Positions 34,443 through 44,040 of a DNA stretch of 64,000 nucleotides are shown one piece after another. The notes below the pieces were generated by a model. The model had not been told where the DNA came from. It ran no database searches and was given only the letters and a program-made list of their open reading frames with translations. This stretch comes from Microbulbifer sp. TB1203. Its GTDB lineage: Bacteria > Pseudomonadota > Gammaproteobacteria > Pseudomonadales > Cellvibrionaceae. A program made the position numbers and the translations under genes. Within the stretch, counting starts at the first letter, position 1. Each line of letters begins with the position of its first letter. Location of the stretch: assembly GCF_030997045.1 (NCBI RefSeq), contig NZ_CP116899.1, positions 3,496,001 to 3,560,000 of the forward strand, written 5' to 3'.

Positions 34443-36074
34443 ATGGACAGAAGAAAATTTCTCCAGCTGAGCGGCGCCGGCCTGGGCTTTTCCATGCTGC
34501 CGCTGTCCGGCAACCTGGTGGCGGAAAGCAAGCTGGTCCACAGTGGTATGGACGTCGCCGTCAAGAAAGAACTGGCGGATGCGGCGCTGAACACCGCCAC
34601 CAAGCTGGGCGCCAGCTATGCCGACGTGCGCATCGGCCGCTACCTGAACCAGTATGTGATCACCCGCGAAATGAAAGTGCAGAACGTGGTCAATACCGAG
34701 TCCATCGGTATGGGCGTGCGCGTGATCGCCAACGGCACCTGGGGCTTCGCCGCCACCAACGATATGACTGCAGACGGCATCGCCCGCGCCACCGCACAGG
34801 CTGTCGCCACCGCCAAGGCCAATTCCAAATACCAGAAGGAGCCGGTGCAACTGGCAAAGCAGAAAGGCTACGGTGAAGTTAGCTGGAAGACCCCGATCCG
34901 CAAAAACGCCATGGAGATTCCGCTGGCGGAGAAAGTCGACCTGCTGATGGAAGTGAACAAATCCGCACTGGATGCCGGTGCCAGCTTCATCAATTCCATG
35001 CTGTACCTGGTCAACGAGCAAAAGTATTTCGCCTCCACCGACGGCTCCTATGTCGACCAGGATGTACACCGCCTGTGGGCGCCGTTCAGCGTTACCGCGG
35101 TGGACAAGAAGGACGGCGGCTTCCGCACCCGCGAAGGCCTGGGCCAGCCGGTGGGCCGCGGCTTCGAATACCTCGACGGCCGCGCCGAGGACAAGATACA
35201 GTCGCAGACGGTGTTGTACCGCGATTCCTACGATATGATCGAGGACGCCAAGCTGGCCGCGCAGCAGGCGCAGGAAAAGCTCAAGGCCAAGTCCGTCAAA
35301 CCTGGCAAGTACGACCTGGTGCTGGACCCGAGCCACCTGTGGCTCACTATCCATGAATCCGTCGGCCACCCGCTGGAACTGGACCGCGTATTGGGCTACG
35401 AGGCCAACTACGCCGGCACCTCCTTCGCCACCATCGACAAATGGCGCGACGGCAAATTCCAGTACGGCAGCGACAAGGTCAACCTCTTTGCCGATAAGGT
35501 ACAGCCCGGCTCCCTCGGTGCGGTCGGCTACGACGACGAAGGCGTGAAGACCAAGCGCTGGGACCTGATCAAGGACGGCGTGCTGGTGAACTACCAGGCG
35601 ATCCGCGACCAGGTGCATATGCTCGGGCAGAAAGAGTCCCAGGGCTGCTGCTACGCCGACAGCTGGTCCAGCGTGCAGTTCCAGCGCATGGCCAACGTGT
35701 CGCTGCAGCCGGGCGAGGACAAGTTGAGTGTCGACGAGATGATCAAGGATGTGGAAAAAGGCATCTACATTATCGGCGACGGCTCCTTCTCCATCGACCA
35801 GCAGCGCTACAACTTCCAGTTCGGCGGCCAGCTGTTCTACGAGATCGAGGACGGCAAGATCACCGGCATGGTCGAGGACGTCGCCTACCAGTCGAACACC
35901 CGGGAATTCTGGAATTCCTGTTCGCAGATCTGCGACGAGCGCGACTACCGCCTGGGCGGCTCCTTCTTCGACGGCAAGGGCCAGCCGAGCCAGGTCAGCG
36001 CTGTGTCCCACGGCAGCTCGACGGCGCGGTTTGATGGGGTGAATGTAATCAATACCAAGCGCAATATTGGCTAG
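34443..36074 (+). CDS. Tat-exported TldD-type metalloprotease, copy 2
   Basis: 543 residues, the same length as the gene at 31312 and clearly a tandem-type paralogue. The twin-arginine signal is DRRKFLQLSGAGLG. The HESVGH zinc motif is again at H304-H309 and the GCCYADSWSSVQFQRM region is unchanged, so both copies should be active. Differences cluster in the N-terminal half, which suggests distinct peptide or partner preferences. It lies 27 bp after the TldE-like gene. Confidence 0.9.
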   Translation: MDRRKFLQLSGAGLGFSMLPLSGNLVAESKLVHSGMDVAVKKELADAALNTATKLGASYADVRIGRYLNQYVITREMKVQNVVNTESIGMGVRVIANGTWGFAATNDMTADGIARATAQAVATAKANSKYQKEPVQLAKQKGYGEVSWKTPIRKNAMEIPLAEKVDLLMEVNKSALDAGASFINSMLYLVNEQKYFASTDGSYVDQDVHRLWAPFSVTAVDKKDGGFRTREGLGQPVGRGFEYLDGRAEDKIQSQTVLYRDSYDMIEDAKLAAQQAQEKLKAKSVKPGKYDLVLDPSHLWLTIHESVGHPLELDRVLGYEANYAGTSFATIDKWRDGKFQYGSDKVNLFADKVQPGSLGAVGYDDEGVKTKRWDLIKDGVLVNYQAIRDQVHMLGQKESQGCCYADSWSSVQFQRMANVSLQPGEDKLSVDEMIKDVEKGIYIIGDGSFSIDQQRYNFQFGGQLFYEIEDGKITGMVEDVAYQSNTREFWNSCSQICDERDYRLGGSFFDGKGQPSQVSAVSHGSSTARFDGVNVINTKRNIG

Positions 36075-36084
36075 TCCGAAGGAC

Positions 36085-36290
36085 TGATGTGGGAGCCTGC
36101 CTTGCAGGCGAACAAGAGCGGAGCTCCGTAACCATTCGCCTGCAGGGCAGGCTCCTACAAAGCTAGTTCGTCATTCCGGCGCAGGCCGGAATCCAGAAGC
36201 CACGAAACTGGATACCGGCCTGCGCCGGTATGACGACAAGTAGAATATCGTAGGATGGGCAAAGCGCAGCGTGCCCATCAAACCCTAATG
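36085..36290. repeat. Cluster of three dispersed inverted repeats
   Basis: A family C hairpin (GGAGCCTGCC...GGCAGGCTCC, 36090-36160), a family A hairpin (36172-36237) and a short GATGGGCA...TGCCCATC hairpin (36255-36280) fill the gap between the second TldD gene and the DUF4159 gene. Confidence 0.75.
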
Positions 36291-36300
36291 CTGTAAAACC

Positions 36301-37005
36301 ATGCCGCTAACCCGTAGACACTTCCTGCAAAACCTGATGCTGACCAGCAGTGCTCTCCTGCCAATCGGCACACGCGCACAGCCGGAGCAACACTACGACT
36401 TCCACTTCACCCGCCTGATGTACGAATCCGGCGACTGGGACGTGGACCAGCGCATGCCCTCCAACCTGCTGAATTCGCTGATCGAGTACACCAACCTCAA
36501 GGTGGACCCGAAGGAGCACATAGTCCCGCTGGCGGACCCGGAAATGCTGCTGGCGCCTTTCTGCTACCTGGCCGGGCACAAGCTGCTGGAGTTCACCACG
36601 GCAGAGGCGCGCAATTTTCGCGACTACGTCAACCGCGGCGGCTTCGTTTTCGTGGATGACTGCAACCACGATATCGACGGTCTCTTCGCCAAGTCCTTCG
36701 AGGCGCAGATGGCGGAGCTGTTCGGCGAAGACTGCCTGCAGAAACTGCCGCACGATCACGACCTGTACAACTGCTTCTTCCAGTTCGATGAACTGCCGGT
36801 GACCAGCTTCGAACTGAACGGCTGGGGCGACGACCTGGTACACGACTACCTGAAAGCCATTATCGTCGACGACCGCATCGCGGTGCTCTACAGCAACAAG
36901 GACTTCGGTTGCGAGTGGGACTACGATTATCGCAACAAGCGCTGGCTCGCCATCGACAATACCAAATTCGCCGTGAACATCGTTATCTACGCACTGACAA
37001 GCTGA
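36301..37005 (+). CDS. Tat-exported DUF4159 protein
   Basis: 234 residues. The start carries a twin-arginine signal (TRRHFLQNLMLTSSALL). The body matches DUF4159: YDFHFTRLMYESGDWDVDQ, FCYLAGHKLLEFT, NRGGFVFVDDCNHDIDGLF and the DDLVHDYLKAI region. DUF4159 proteins are usually encoded beside MoxR, DUF58 and BatA-like genes, as here, and have a glutamine-amidotransferase-like fold of unknown role. It is 6 bp upstream of moxR, so co-translation is likely. Confidence 0.85.
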   Translation: MPLTRRHFLQNLMLTSSALLPIGTRAQPEQHYDFHFTRLMYESGDWDVDQRMPSNLLNSLIEYTNLKVDPKEHIVPLADPEMLLAPFCYLAGHKLLEFTTAEARNFRDYVNRGGFVFVDDCNHDIDGLFAKSFEAQMAELFGEDCLQKLPHDHDLYNCFFQFDELPVTSFELNGWGDDLVHDYLKAIIVDDRIAVLYSNKDFGCEWDYDYRNKRWLAIDNTKFAVNIVIYALTS

Positions 37006-37011
37006 ATTCCC

Positions 37012-38022
37012 ATGCCAAATACCATTGACAGCACCATCGAAGAAACAGTAGAGCAGCGCCTGACCGGCCTGGAAAAACTCAGAAGCGAGATCGGCAAGGT
37101 CATCGTCGGCCAGCGGGAAGTGGTGGACCAACTGCTGATCTGCCTGCTGGCCCGCGGCCACGCGTTGCTCGAAGGCGTGCCCGGCCTGGGCAAGACGCTG
37201 CTGGTAAAAACCCTGGCGGACTGCACCGAGCTGGCATTCAAGCGGGTGCAGTTCACGCCGGACCTGATGCCCGGGGATATTCTCGGCAGCGAGATTCTCG
37301 AAGAGGATCACTCCACCGGAAAACGCTTCTTCAAATTCCAGCGCGGCCCGATTTTCACCAATATCCTGCTCGCGGACGAAATCAACCGCACACCGCCGAA
37401 AACCCAGGCGGCGCTGTTGGAATCGATGCAGGAATACGCGGTAACCGTGGCCGGCGAAACCATCGCGCTGCCGGAACCCTACTTCGTGCTGGCGACCCAG
37501 AACCCGATCGAACAGGCCGGCACCTACCCGCTGCCGGAAGCACAACTGGACCGCTTCCTGCTGAATATCCATATCGATTACCCGGCGGAACAGGACGAAG
37601 TGGAAATACTGCGCGCAACGACAGGAGGCGCCCCGGAAAAACCCGCGCCCTGCCTGGACGCCGCCGAGCTGCTGGAAATGCAGCGGCTGGTGCGCGAGAT
37701 CCACGTCAGCGACGATCTCTATCACTACGTCGCACGCCTGGTGCGCGCGACCCGCACCGGCGAGAGCACCAATTCGAAATTACAGCAGTGGATCAAATGG
37801 GGCGCCGGACCGCGGGCCGGCCAGGCACTGATTGTCGCCGCAAAAGCGCGTGCGTTTCTGCAACAGCGCCTCGCGGTCACCCGCGCGGATATTCAGGCGC
37901 TGCTGTTGCCGGTACTGCGCCACCGCATCCTGCTCAGCTTCCACGCCCAGGCGGACGGTGTCACGGTTCCGCAACTGCTGCGGGAGCTGCTCGACAGCGT
38001 CCCGGAACCCGGGCGGGACTGA
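37012..38022 (+). CDS. MoxR-family AAA+ ATPase
   Basis: 336 residues. Walker A is GVPGLGKT, Walker B is LLADEINR, followed by TPPKTQAALLESMQEYAVTV, the MoxR signature, and sensor 1 ATQNPIEQAGTYPLPEAQLDRFLL. MoxR ATPases act as chaperones that insert cofactors or assemble complexes with von Willebrand A proteins, here the DUF58 product next door. Cytoplasmic. Confidence 0.94.
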   Translation: MPNTIDSTIEETVEQRLTGLEKLRSEIGKVIVGQREVVDQLLICLLARGHALLEGVPGLGKTLLVKTLADCTELAFKRVQFTPDLMPGDILGSEILEEDHSTGKRFFKFQRGPIFTNILLADEINRTPPKTQAALLESMQEYAVTVAGETIALPEPYFVLATQNPIEQAGTYPLPEAQLDRFLLNIHIDYPAEQDEVEILRATTGGAPEKPAPCLDAAELLEMQRLVREIHVSDDLYHYVARLVRATRTGESTNSKLQQWIKWGAGPRAGQALIVAAKARAFLQQRLAVTRADIQALLLPVLRHRILLSFHAQADGVTVPQLLRELLDSVPEPGRD

Positions 38023-38040
38023 TACCGTGAGACTAATACC

Positions 38041-38946
38041 TTGAAACTGACGGACCCGCTGACGCTGGCCGCCACCCGCGACCTCGCCTGGCTGTCGCGG
38101 CATATCGCCGAGGGCATGCTGCTGGGAATGCAGCACAGCCAGCGACGCGGCGCCGGTATCGAGTTCCAGCAGTACCGCAGCTACGAGCCCGGCGACTCCA
38201 TCCGTCATATCGACTGGAAACTGTTCGCGCGCTCGGACCGCTACTATGTGCGCGAGGCGGAACGGGAGAGCCAGATGCACGTGTGCATCGCGCTCGATAC
38301 CAGCGCCTCCATGGCGCAACCCAGTTTTATCCATCCGCAACTGAACAAACTGCAGTACGCAAAGTGCTGGATCGCGACCCTATGCTGGATGCTGCACCGC
38401 CAGGGCGATCGCTTCTCCCTGCTGGCGTTGAACGACGGCGGCACCCGCTTTGTGCCGGAGGACCAGGGCGAGGAGCACCACCGACGCGTCTCGCTGGAAC
38501 TGGAGCGGTTGCAGGCAATGGGTCACTGGCCAGGAGAAGACCAACTGGCACCACTCTGGAAGCGGTTTGAACAGCCTTGCCAAGTGGTGCTGGTCAGCGA
38601 TTTTTTTGAACGTAGCGGAGAGATCAGCGCCTTCGCCGGCCGCCTGCACGCCGCCGGCCGTCCCTGCCTGCCGATGCAGTTATTGGTGGAAGCCGAGGAG
38701 ACATTTCCGTTCGACGGCGAACTGAAAATCCGCGATCCGGAATCACCCGCTGTAACCGAACTCAGTGCCCGCCAGCAGCGCGCCGATTACCTGCACGCGT
38801 TCGGCGCCGCGCAAAAGGCGCTTGCCGCGCGTTTCGCCGTGCAGGAGTGCCCGCTGACCAGCGTCGCCATAGAGCAGCCGCTGGATCAGTCACTGCGCCG
38901 GTTTATCCGCGCGCATTCCAGGATTGATCTGGGGAGGATCGACTGA
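38041..38946 (+). CDS. DUF58 (vWA-like) protein
   Basis: 301 residues, apparently from a TTG start. The DUF58 core RRGAGIEFQQYRSYEPGDSIRHIDWKLFARSDRYYV is intact and is followed by a metal-ion-dependent adhesion motif DTSAS. Such proteins are the usual partners of MoxR ATPases. It has no membrane segment and its stop is one base before the BatA-like start, so translational coupling is expected. Confidence 0.9.
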   Translation: MKLTDPLTLAATRDLAWLSRHIAEGMLLGMQHSQRRGAGIEFQQYRSYEPGDSIRHIDWKLFARSDRYYVREAERESQMHVCIALDTSASMAQPSFIHPQLNKLQYAKCWIATLCWMLHRQGDRFSLLALNDGGTRFVPEDQGEEHHRRVSLELERLQAMGHWPGEDQLAPLWKRFEQPCQVVLVSDFFERSGEISAFAGRLHAAGRPCLPMQLLVEAEETFPFDGELKIRDPESPAVTELSARQQRADYLHAFGAAQKALAARFAVQECPLTSVAIEQPLDQSLRRFIRAHSRIDLGRID

Positions 38947-38947
38947 A

Positions 38948-40099
38948 ATGCTCTGGCAGTCCTCCCAATGGCTGTGGTTGCTGTGCGCCCTGGCGATTCC
39001 GCTGCTGGTTCACCTGTTGCAGCGCAATGCCTCCCGTGAAATCACCTTTGCCGCAGTGCACTGGCTGCGACAGAAACCGCAGTTCACAAAGCACCTGCTG
39101 TTGCGGGAGAAATGGCTGTTGTTGTTGAGAATGCTGCTGCTGGCGCTTCTTGTATTAATGCTCGCACAGCCGCTGTTGCAACGGGACGGTATTACTTCCC
39201 CAGACCTGCTGCTGGTGGACCCACGCATCGAGCACGGGCAACTGGAAACATTTCTGCAGGAAAACCCCGGCTTTGCATCCGTTCTGTGGCTGCAGCCGGA
39301 ACCGGTGCCGGTCACCGCGCCGCGGCCACAGGCACCAGATCTCTGGAAGACGCTTTCCGGCCTCGCCGATGCCGGCGAATTCCGCCGCGCTCATATTCTG
39401 CTGCGCAGTGCGGAAAACCCGAGCGGCCACGGCGCCCTGCGGATCAGCCCGCATTGGCAGTGGCATGCGCTGGAAAATGCAAATACGGAAAATTCCGCAC
39501 CGCTGCCGAGGTTGGCATTGCTGGACGAAGGGCCGCCGTGGCTCGAAGCGGCGTTGCGGCAACTGCGGGAAACCGAACTGCCGCAACTGGAGTTGCAAAA
39601 ACTCGATACGATCGACAGCGTGGGCGCGACCGAGCAGGACTGGCTGATCTACGACACAGCCGGTGCGTTGCCCGCAGCGCTGCGGGAATTTATCCGCGAT
39701 GGCGGCCTGCTGATCACGGACCGGCGCGTACAGCCGGCGGATGAAATGCCGTTTGTCGAAGTCGCGGACGACGGATCGCTGCAGTCCGCCGCACTGGGTC
39801 GCGGCAGCTGGCTGCGCTACGGGCGGGACTGGCACAGCGAGGATTTTTTCCGGCACCCGGATCTCCCGGAAAAACTGTGGCAACAGTGGTTCGCTCAGGA
39901 CTGGGCGCTGCAAACGCGCAGCCGCGGCCTCTGGTCTGTCACCGCGCCGCCAGGCATTGCCATACCTGAATCCAAAGTGGGCCGATCGCGCCTTGTGCCG
40001 ATGGAGCACTGGCTGCTGCTGGCATTTGTGCTGCTGCTCGCGCTGGAGCGCACAGTCGCGCTTGCGCGCCCCGCAGCGGGGAGTCGCGACCGTGACTGA
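38948..40099 (+). CDS. BatA-like membrane protein
   Basis: 383 residues from ATG 38948. The N-terminus has the BatA pattern: two hydrophobic helices (LWLLCALAIPLLVHLLQR and LLLLRMLLLALLVLMLAQPLL) separated by the NASREITFAAVHWLR segment. The periplasmic part lacks an obvious MIDAS motif, and another helix lies near the C-terminus (HWLLLAFVLLLAL). It probably anchors the MoxR/DUF58 machinery in the inner membrane. The next gene starts 8 bases before its stop. Confidence 0.82.
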   Translation: MLWQSSQWLWLLCALAIPLLVHLLQRNASREITFAAVHWLRQKPQFTKHLLLREKWLLLLRMLLLALLVLMLAQPLLQRDGITSPDLLLVDPRIEHGQLETFLQENPGFASVLWLQPEPVPVTAPRPQAPDLWKTLSGLADAGEFRRAHILLRSAENPSGHGALRISPHWQWHALENANTENSAPLPRLALLDEGPPWLEAALRQLRETELPQLELQKLDTIDSVGATEQDWLIYDTAGALPAALREFIRDGGLLITDRRVQPADEMPFVEVADDGSLQSAALGRGSWLRYGRDWHSEDFFRHPDLPEKLWQQWFAQDWALQTRSRGLWSVTAPPGIAIPESKVGRSRLVPMEHWLLLAFVLLLALERTVALARPAAGSRDRD

Positions 40100-42305
40100 T
40101 CACGCCCCTCAATTATTGCGACGCGCGGGGCGCAACTGGCGTAGCGGCAGTCTGTGGCCCTATTTCTGGCTCGCAACGGCCGTCGCCGGGATCAGTGCAA
40201 TCGGCATTGTGCAACTGCAGTGGTCGGTTTGGATTCCCTTCGCATGCCTGGCCGCGATTGCACTGGCACTGCTGCTGGATCGCAACTGGCGCCTCTCGAC
40301 TGCCGACATCTGCCGCAAGCTGGACGGCCGCTTTCCAGTGCTACAGGACAGCAGCCAGCTATTGAACAAGCCACCGGAGACACTCGGGCCGCTGGCAAAA
40401 GTACAGCGGCAACGCACGGCCGCCACACTGCAACAGTTGCTGGATAGCAGTGCACTGAAGAATTTCCGACCTCCTTGGCACCGCAGCGCGGTAACCAACG
40501 CCGCCGGTGCCTGTCTCGGCCTGCTGGTGTTTGTTATTGCCAATACGCTGCCGCAACGGGATGCGCCCGGCCAGGTGGCCGCCGCACAGGCCGCCGCTGC
40601 AGCGGGGTCGATCGAGGTGGTGGAGGCCATTACCGAGATCCGCCCGCCCGCCTACACCGACCTGCCCGCGCTAACCCAGTCGCTGCAGGTAAAGGCGCCG
40701 GAACAGTCCCGTATCACCTGGCGGATCACACTGAATACACCCGCCGGCGCGCTGACGATGCTCGCCGCCCGCGAGAATTTCGTTTTTTCCCCAACGGAAA
40801 CGCTGCCCAGCCGCCACTGGCAACTGACGCGGACGCTGGCGGAAGCGGATTTTTACCAGCTGTCCGCGCGCAGGGGCGAAGAGGAGATATTGTTGCCACA
40901 GATTCACAATATCGGGATCGAAGCCGATCGCGCACCGGAATTCTCCTTCAGCCTGCCACGGGACAATGTGACGACGATCAATACCGACAGCGAGAGGTCG
41001 TCGCTGCTGCAGGTCGATGTCGAGGTGACGGACGACTTTCAGGTGGCGGAAACCGATCTGCTGATCACCCTGGCGAGCGGCGACGGCGAAAATGTCCGCT
41101 TCCGAAATGACAGAATAAAACTGGAGCCGGCCGACACCACTGAAGGCGCAAAGCGTTACCACTTCAGCGTGCCGGTGAAGCGGTACCAGATCGAGCCCGG
41201 CGATGAACTCTACTGGTTCCTGCAGGCGCGCGACAACCGCGAACCCGAGCCGAACCTGCGGAAGAGCCAGCACTTTATTATCCGCTGGCCACAGGCGGAG
41301 ATTTTCGGCCTCAGCGATGCCGAGGGCATGGCGATCAAGGTTCTGCCGGAATATTTCCGTAGCCAGCGCCAGCTGATCATCGATACCGAGGCGCTGCTGG
41401 CGGAACGGGAGCAGCTCAGCGAGGGGGATTTCCGAAAACGCTCGGAATCCCTGGCCTACGAACAGAACCTGCTGCGTATGCGCTACGGCCATTTCCTCGG
41501 CGAGGAGGACTCGGCGCTGGAACACGATGATGAATCCGGACCCCACCATGAAGCGCACGGCGAAAGCGTAGACGCACATGGGGAGGAACACAAAGACCAC
41601 GGGGATCACGAAGACCATGGAAACCACGGAGATCACGGAGACGACCACGAAGCCCCGACACAACAGTTCGGCGATGCCAGCGGTGTAATCGCCGCTGCGG
41701 GGCACAGTCACGACACCTCGGAACACGCAACCCTATTCGATCCGCAGACCAAGGAGCTGCTGCGCAACGCGCTGAATGCCATGTGGAGTTCCTGGCGCGA
41801 GCTGTCGGTCATCGAACCCCGCGCCTCCCTGCCCCACCAGCACACTGCCCTGCGTTACATCAAGGAAGTGCAGCAGGCCTCCCGTATCTATCTGCAACGT
41901 GTGGGTTTCGAGCCGCCGGCCCTGGACCAAAGTCGACGCCTCAGCGGCGAGCGGGACGGCGTAAAGCCACCGCGTGTAAGCGCCACGCGTAGCGACAGTG
42001 AGCGCGAACAGCTATTAAAACTGCTGCAGCGGGTACGCGCAGGCGACGCGCCGGATGACGGCACAGCGGAGGAACTGCTGTCGCTGCCGCAGTTGCGCGA
42101 GCAACCGCAATTGCGCGTGGAGCTGTCGAAAAACCTGCGTCTGTACCGACAGCAGGCGGATTGCACCGACTGTCGCCGGCAGCTTTCCGCGCTGCTGTAT
42201 CAGCTGCTGCCGGCGCCGCAGGCGCAGCCGTCGCTGCCGAGGGAGCGCGCTACTACAGGCAGTTTCGACAACTGGCTGCAGGAACAAGGCGGAGAGCGCG
42301 AATGA
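40092..42305 (+). CDS. Large DUF4175-like membrane protein with His-rich loop
   Basis: 737 residues from GTG 40092, which has GGGGAG upstream and overlaps the preceding gene by 8 nt. Three hydrophobic helices lie in the first 160 residues. The remainder is a soluble periplasmic part (VEAITEIRPPAYTDLPAL, QARDNREPEPN) like DUF4175 proteins of MoxR operons. Around residues 475-525 is a histidine/aspartate-rich low-complexity tract (HGDHEDHGNHGDHGDDHE) encoded by a near-repeat of GACCACGGxGATCACG. It could bind metal or be a recent insertion. Confidence 0.78.
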   Translation: MTDHAPQLLRRAGRNWRSGSLWPYFWLATAVAGISAIGIVQLQWSVWIPFACLAAIALALLLDRNWRLSTADICRKLDGRFPVLQDSSQLLNKPPETLGPLAKVQRQRTAATLQQLLDSSALKNFRPPWHRSAVTNAAGACLGLLVFVIANTLPQRDAPGQVAAAQAAAAAGSIEVVEAITEIRPPAYTDLPALTQSLQVKAPEQSRITWRITLNTPAGALTMLAARENFVFSPTETLPSRHWQLTRTLAEADFYQLSARRGEEEILLPQIHNIGIEADRAPEFSFSLPRDNVTTINTDSERSSLLQVDVEVTDDFQVAETDLLITLASGDGENVRFRNDRIKLEPADTTEGAKRYHFSVPVKRYQIEPGDELYWFLQARDNREPEPNLRKSQHFIIRWPQAEIFGLSDAEGMAIKVLPEYFRSQRQLIIDTEALLAEREQLSEGDFRKRSESLAYEQNLLRMRYGHFLGEEDSALEHDDESGPHHEAHGESVDAHGEEHKDHGDHEDHGNHGDHGDDHEAPTQQFGDASGVIAAAGHSHDTSEHATLFDPQTKELLRNALNAMWSSWRELSVIEPRASLPHQHTALRYIKEVQQASRIYLQRVGFEPPALDQSRRLSGERDGVKPPRVSATRSDSEREQLLKLLQRVRAGDAPDDGTAEELLSLPQLREQPQLRVELSKNLRLYRQQADCTDCRRQLSALLYQLLPAPQAQPSLPRERATTGSFDNWLQEQGGERE

Positions 42306-43903
42306 ATTTCTGGATCGCCGCCATCTGCATTGTCACCCTGGGAATTTCCCTGCTGCTGATCGCCCGCCGGGAAAAAGGCGGTGCGCATCGCGCCGGCGCG
42401 ATGCTGCTGCAGATCGCCATCTGGGGACTCGTCTGGGCACTGGTAAATCCCCCAGCGCTGCTGCCACCGGCTGACACCACCGCGCTGCAAATTGCACTGC
42501 CGCAAAGCCGGGACGCACTGCGCGACCTGCCGCCGACGCGACTGCGTGTGGAAACAGAGAGCGACGCTCCCGGCTGGCAGGTGAACTGGCCGCAGCGGCT
42601 ATCACTGGGCGAACCCTTGCAGCTGCGCATCGCCCACGGTAGCGGCATCGCGAGCCGGCTGTTTCTTGAAGATCCGTTTGGCGGCGAGGTAGACAGTGCA
42701 GTGCTGTCCGCGGAAGGCGGCGCGGCGGTTCTCAGCGACACACCCAAGCTCGCCGGCCGTTGGCTCTACCAACTGCGTATCGAGACGAAAGCCGACGGCG
42801 GCACCATCGTGCGCCGTGAGCCACTGCCGGTCCAAGTGCATGCGCCGGAGGCGCCGAGAATTTTGCTGTGGCTGGCACGCCCGGGATTTGAGACCGCCGC
42901 CCTGTCGCGCTGGCTGCGCCAGTCCGGCGCCCCCGCCCGGGTCGTCACCCAGCTGGCGCCGGAAATCATACGGCGGGAATCCTTCAACGGGCTGGACGCA
43001 AAAACCCCACAGCTGCTCGCCCCCAATGGCCCCTTCGATCTGCTGCTCCTGGACAGCCATCTATGGCCGCAACTGAGCCCCGCGCAACGCCGGCTACTGC
43101 CGGCCCTGGCCGAAAGAAAATCCCTGCTGTGGCTGGTGAGTGCCGATACTCCGCGGGGCTTTCTGGATTACGCCCACGCGCAGGGTATGCCACTCGCCCC
43201 CGTCAATAACTCCGAGATCGAAAATCCATTGGCGAGCAGTGGAGAAATGCCACTGCTGGCGCTGGCCGGCTACCAACCGCAACAAACGCGTCCCGGCGAT
43301 ATCGAACTCGGTGCCCAGCCGATTTACTGGGTGCGCAACAATCCTGGCCAGTCGCTGGGTTTTGTGCTCTTCGACCGCAGTTACCGCTGGATCACCGCCG
43401 GATTTGCCGCGGACTACGCCCGCCTGTGGAAAACCCTGTTCGACCACCAGCTGGCCCACCGCGGCAGCCGACCGCCGATAAAACTGCGACCCCGGCTACC
43501 ACGCGAGCAGCAGCGGGTAACCCTGTGCAGCACGGCTTTTTCCGAGGCGACGCCGAAATTGGCCGCAGTGGACAACAAGAGAACAGGGAATCCGCTGACC
43601 GGTGTGGTCCTTCTCTCCGATGGTGGTGGTGCCTGCCATTCCTGGTGGCCCAAACAGGCCGGCTGGCATCGCATCGACGGCGGTAACGGCGAATTCGATT
43701 TCTACGTATTCCCCCGCAACGCCTGGCCGCAGTGGCAGCGGGCCATAGCGCGCACCGACACCAGGCAAATGGCCAGCGCCCGCCTGGGCCCGGTCGCGGA
43801 TATAGAGACCCCGCGCAATCCGCTGCCGCGGCATTGGATTGCGCTGGCGTTGATACTGTTGCTGGGGTTCAGCTGGTGGAGGGAACTCAGGTCGCTACGC
43901 TGA
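42302..43903 (+). CDS. Membrane-anchored protein ending the MoxR operon
   Basis: 533 residues from ATG 42302, overlapping the previous stop by 4 nt (ATGA). It has two N-terminal helices (FWIAAICIVTLGISLLLIA, AMLLQIAIWGLVWALV), a long periplasmic part and one C-terminal helix (HWIALALILLLGFSWW). The middle (PRILLWLARPGFETAALSRWL, FDLLLLDSHLWPQLSPAQRRLL) resembles the glutamine-amidotransferase-like domain found in the last gene of other MoxR/BatA operons. No catalytic residues are assigned. Confidence 0.78.
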   Translation: MNFWIAAICIVTLGISLLLIARREKGGAHRAGAMLLQIAIWGLVWALVNPPALLPPADTTALQIALPQSRDALRDLPPTRLRVETESDAPGWQVNWPQRLSLGEPLQLRIAHGSGIASRLFLEDPFGGEVDSAVLSAEGGAAVLSDTPKLAGRWLYQLRIETKADGGTIVRREPLPVQVHAPEAPRILLWLARPGFETAALSRWLRQSGAPARVVTQLAPEIIRRESFNGLDAKTPQLLAPNGPFDLLLLDSHLWPQLSPAQRRLLPALAERKSLLWLVSADTPRGFLDYAHAQGMPLAPVNNSEIENPLASSGEMPLLALAGYQPQQTRPGDIELGAQPIYWVRNNPGQSLGFVLFDRSYRWITAGFAADYARLWKTLFDHQLAHRGSRPPIKLRPRLPREQQRVTLCSTAFSEATPKLAAVDNKRTGNPLTGVVLLSDGGGACHSWWPKQAGWHRIDGGNGEFDFYVFPRNAWPQWQRAIARTDTRQMASARLGPVADIETPRNPLPRHWIALALILLLGFSWWRELRSLR

Positions 43904-44040
43904 GTAAACCGCTCGCGCTTGTTAAATTGCATTCAATTCCAGCCACCGACCAAAAATCTGGGCCAAAAATGAAACGATACCTTTTCCTGGTAGTTGGCGG
44001 GGTCATGAAGAAAGTAATTACGTATACCGACCATTCTTGT

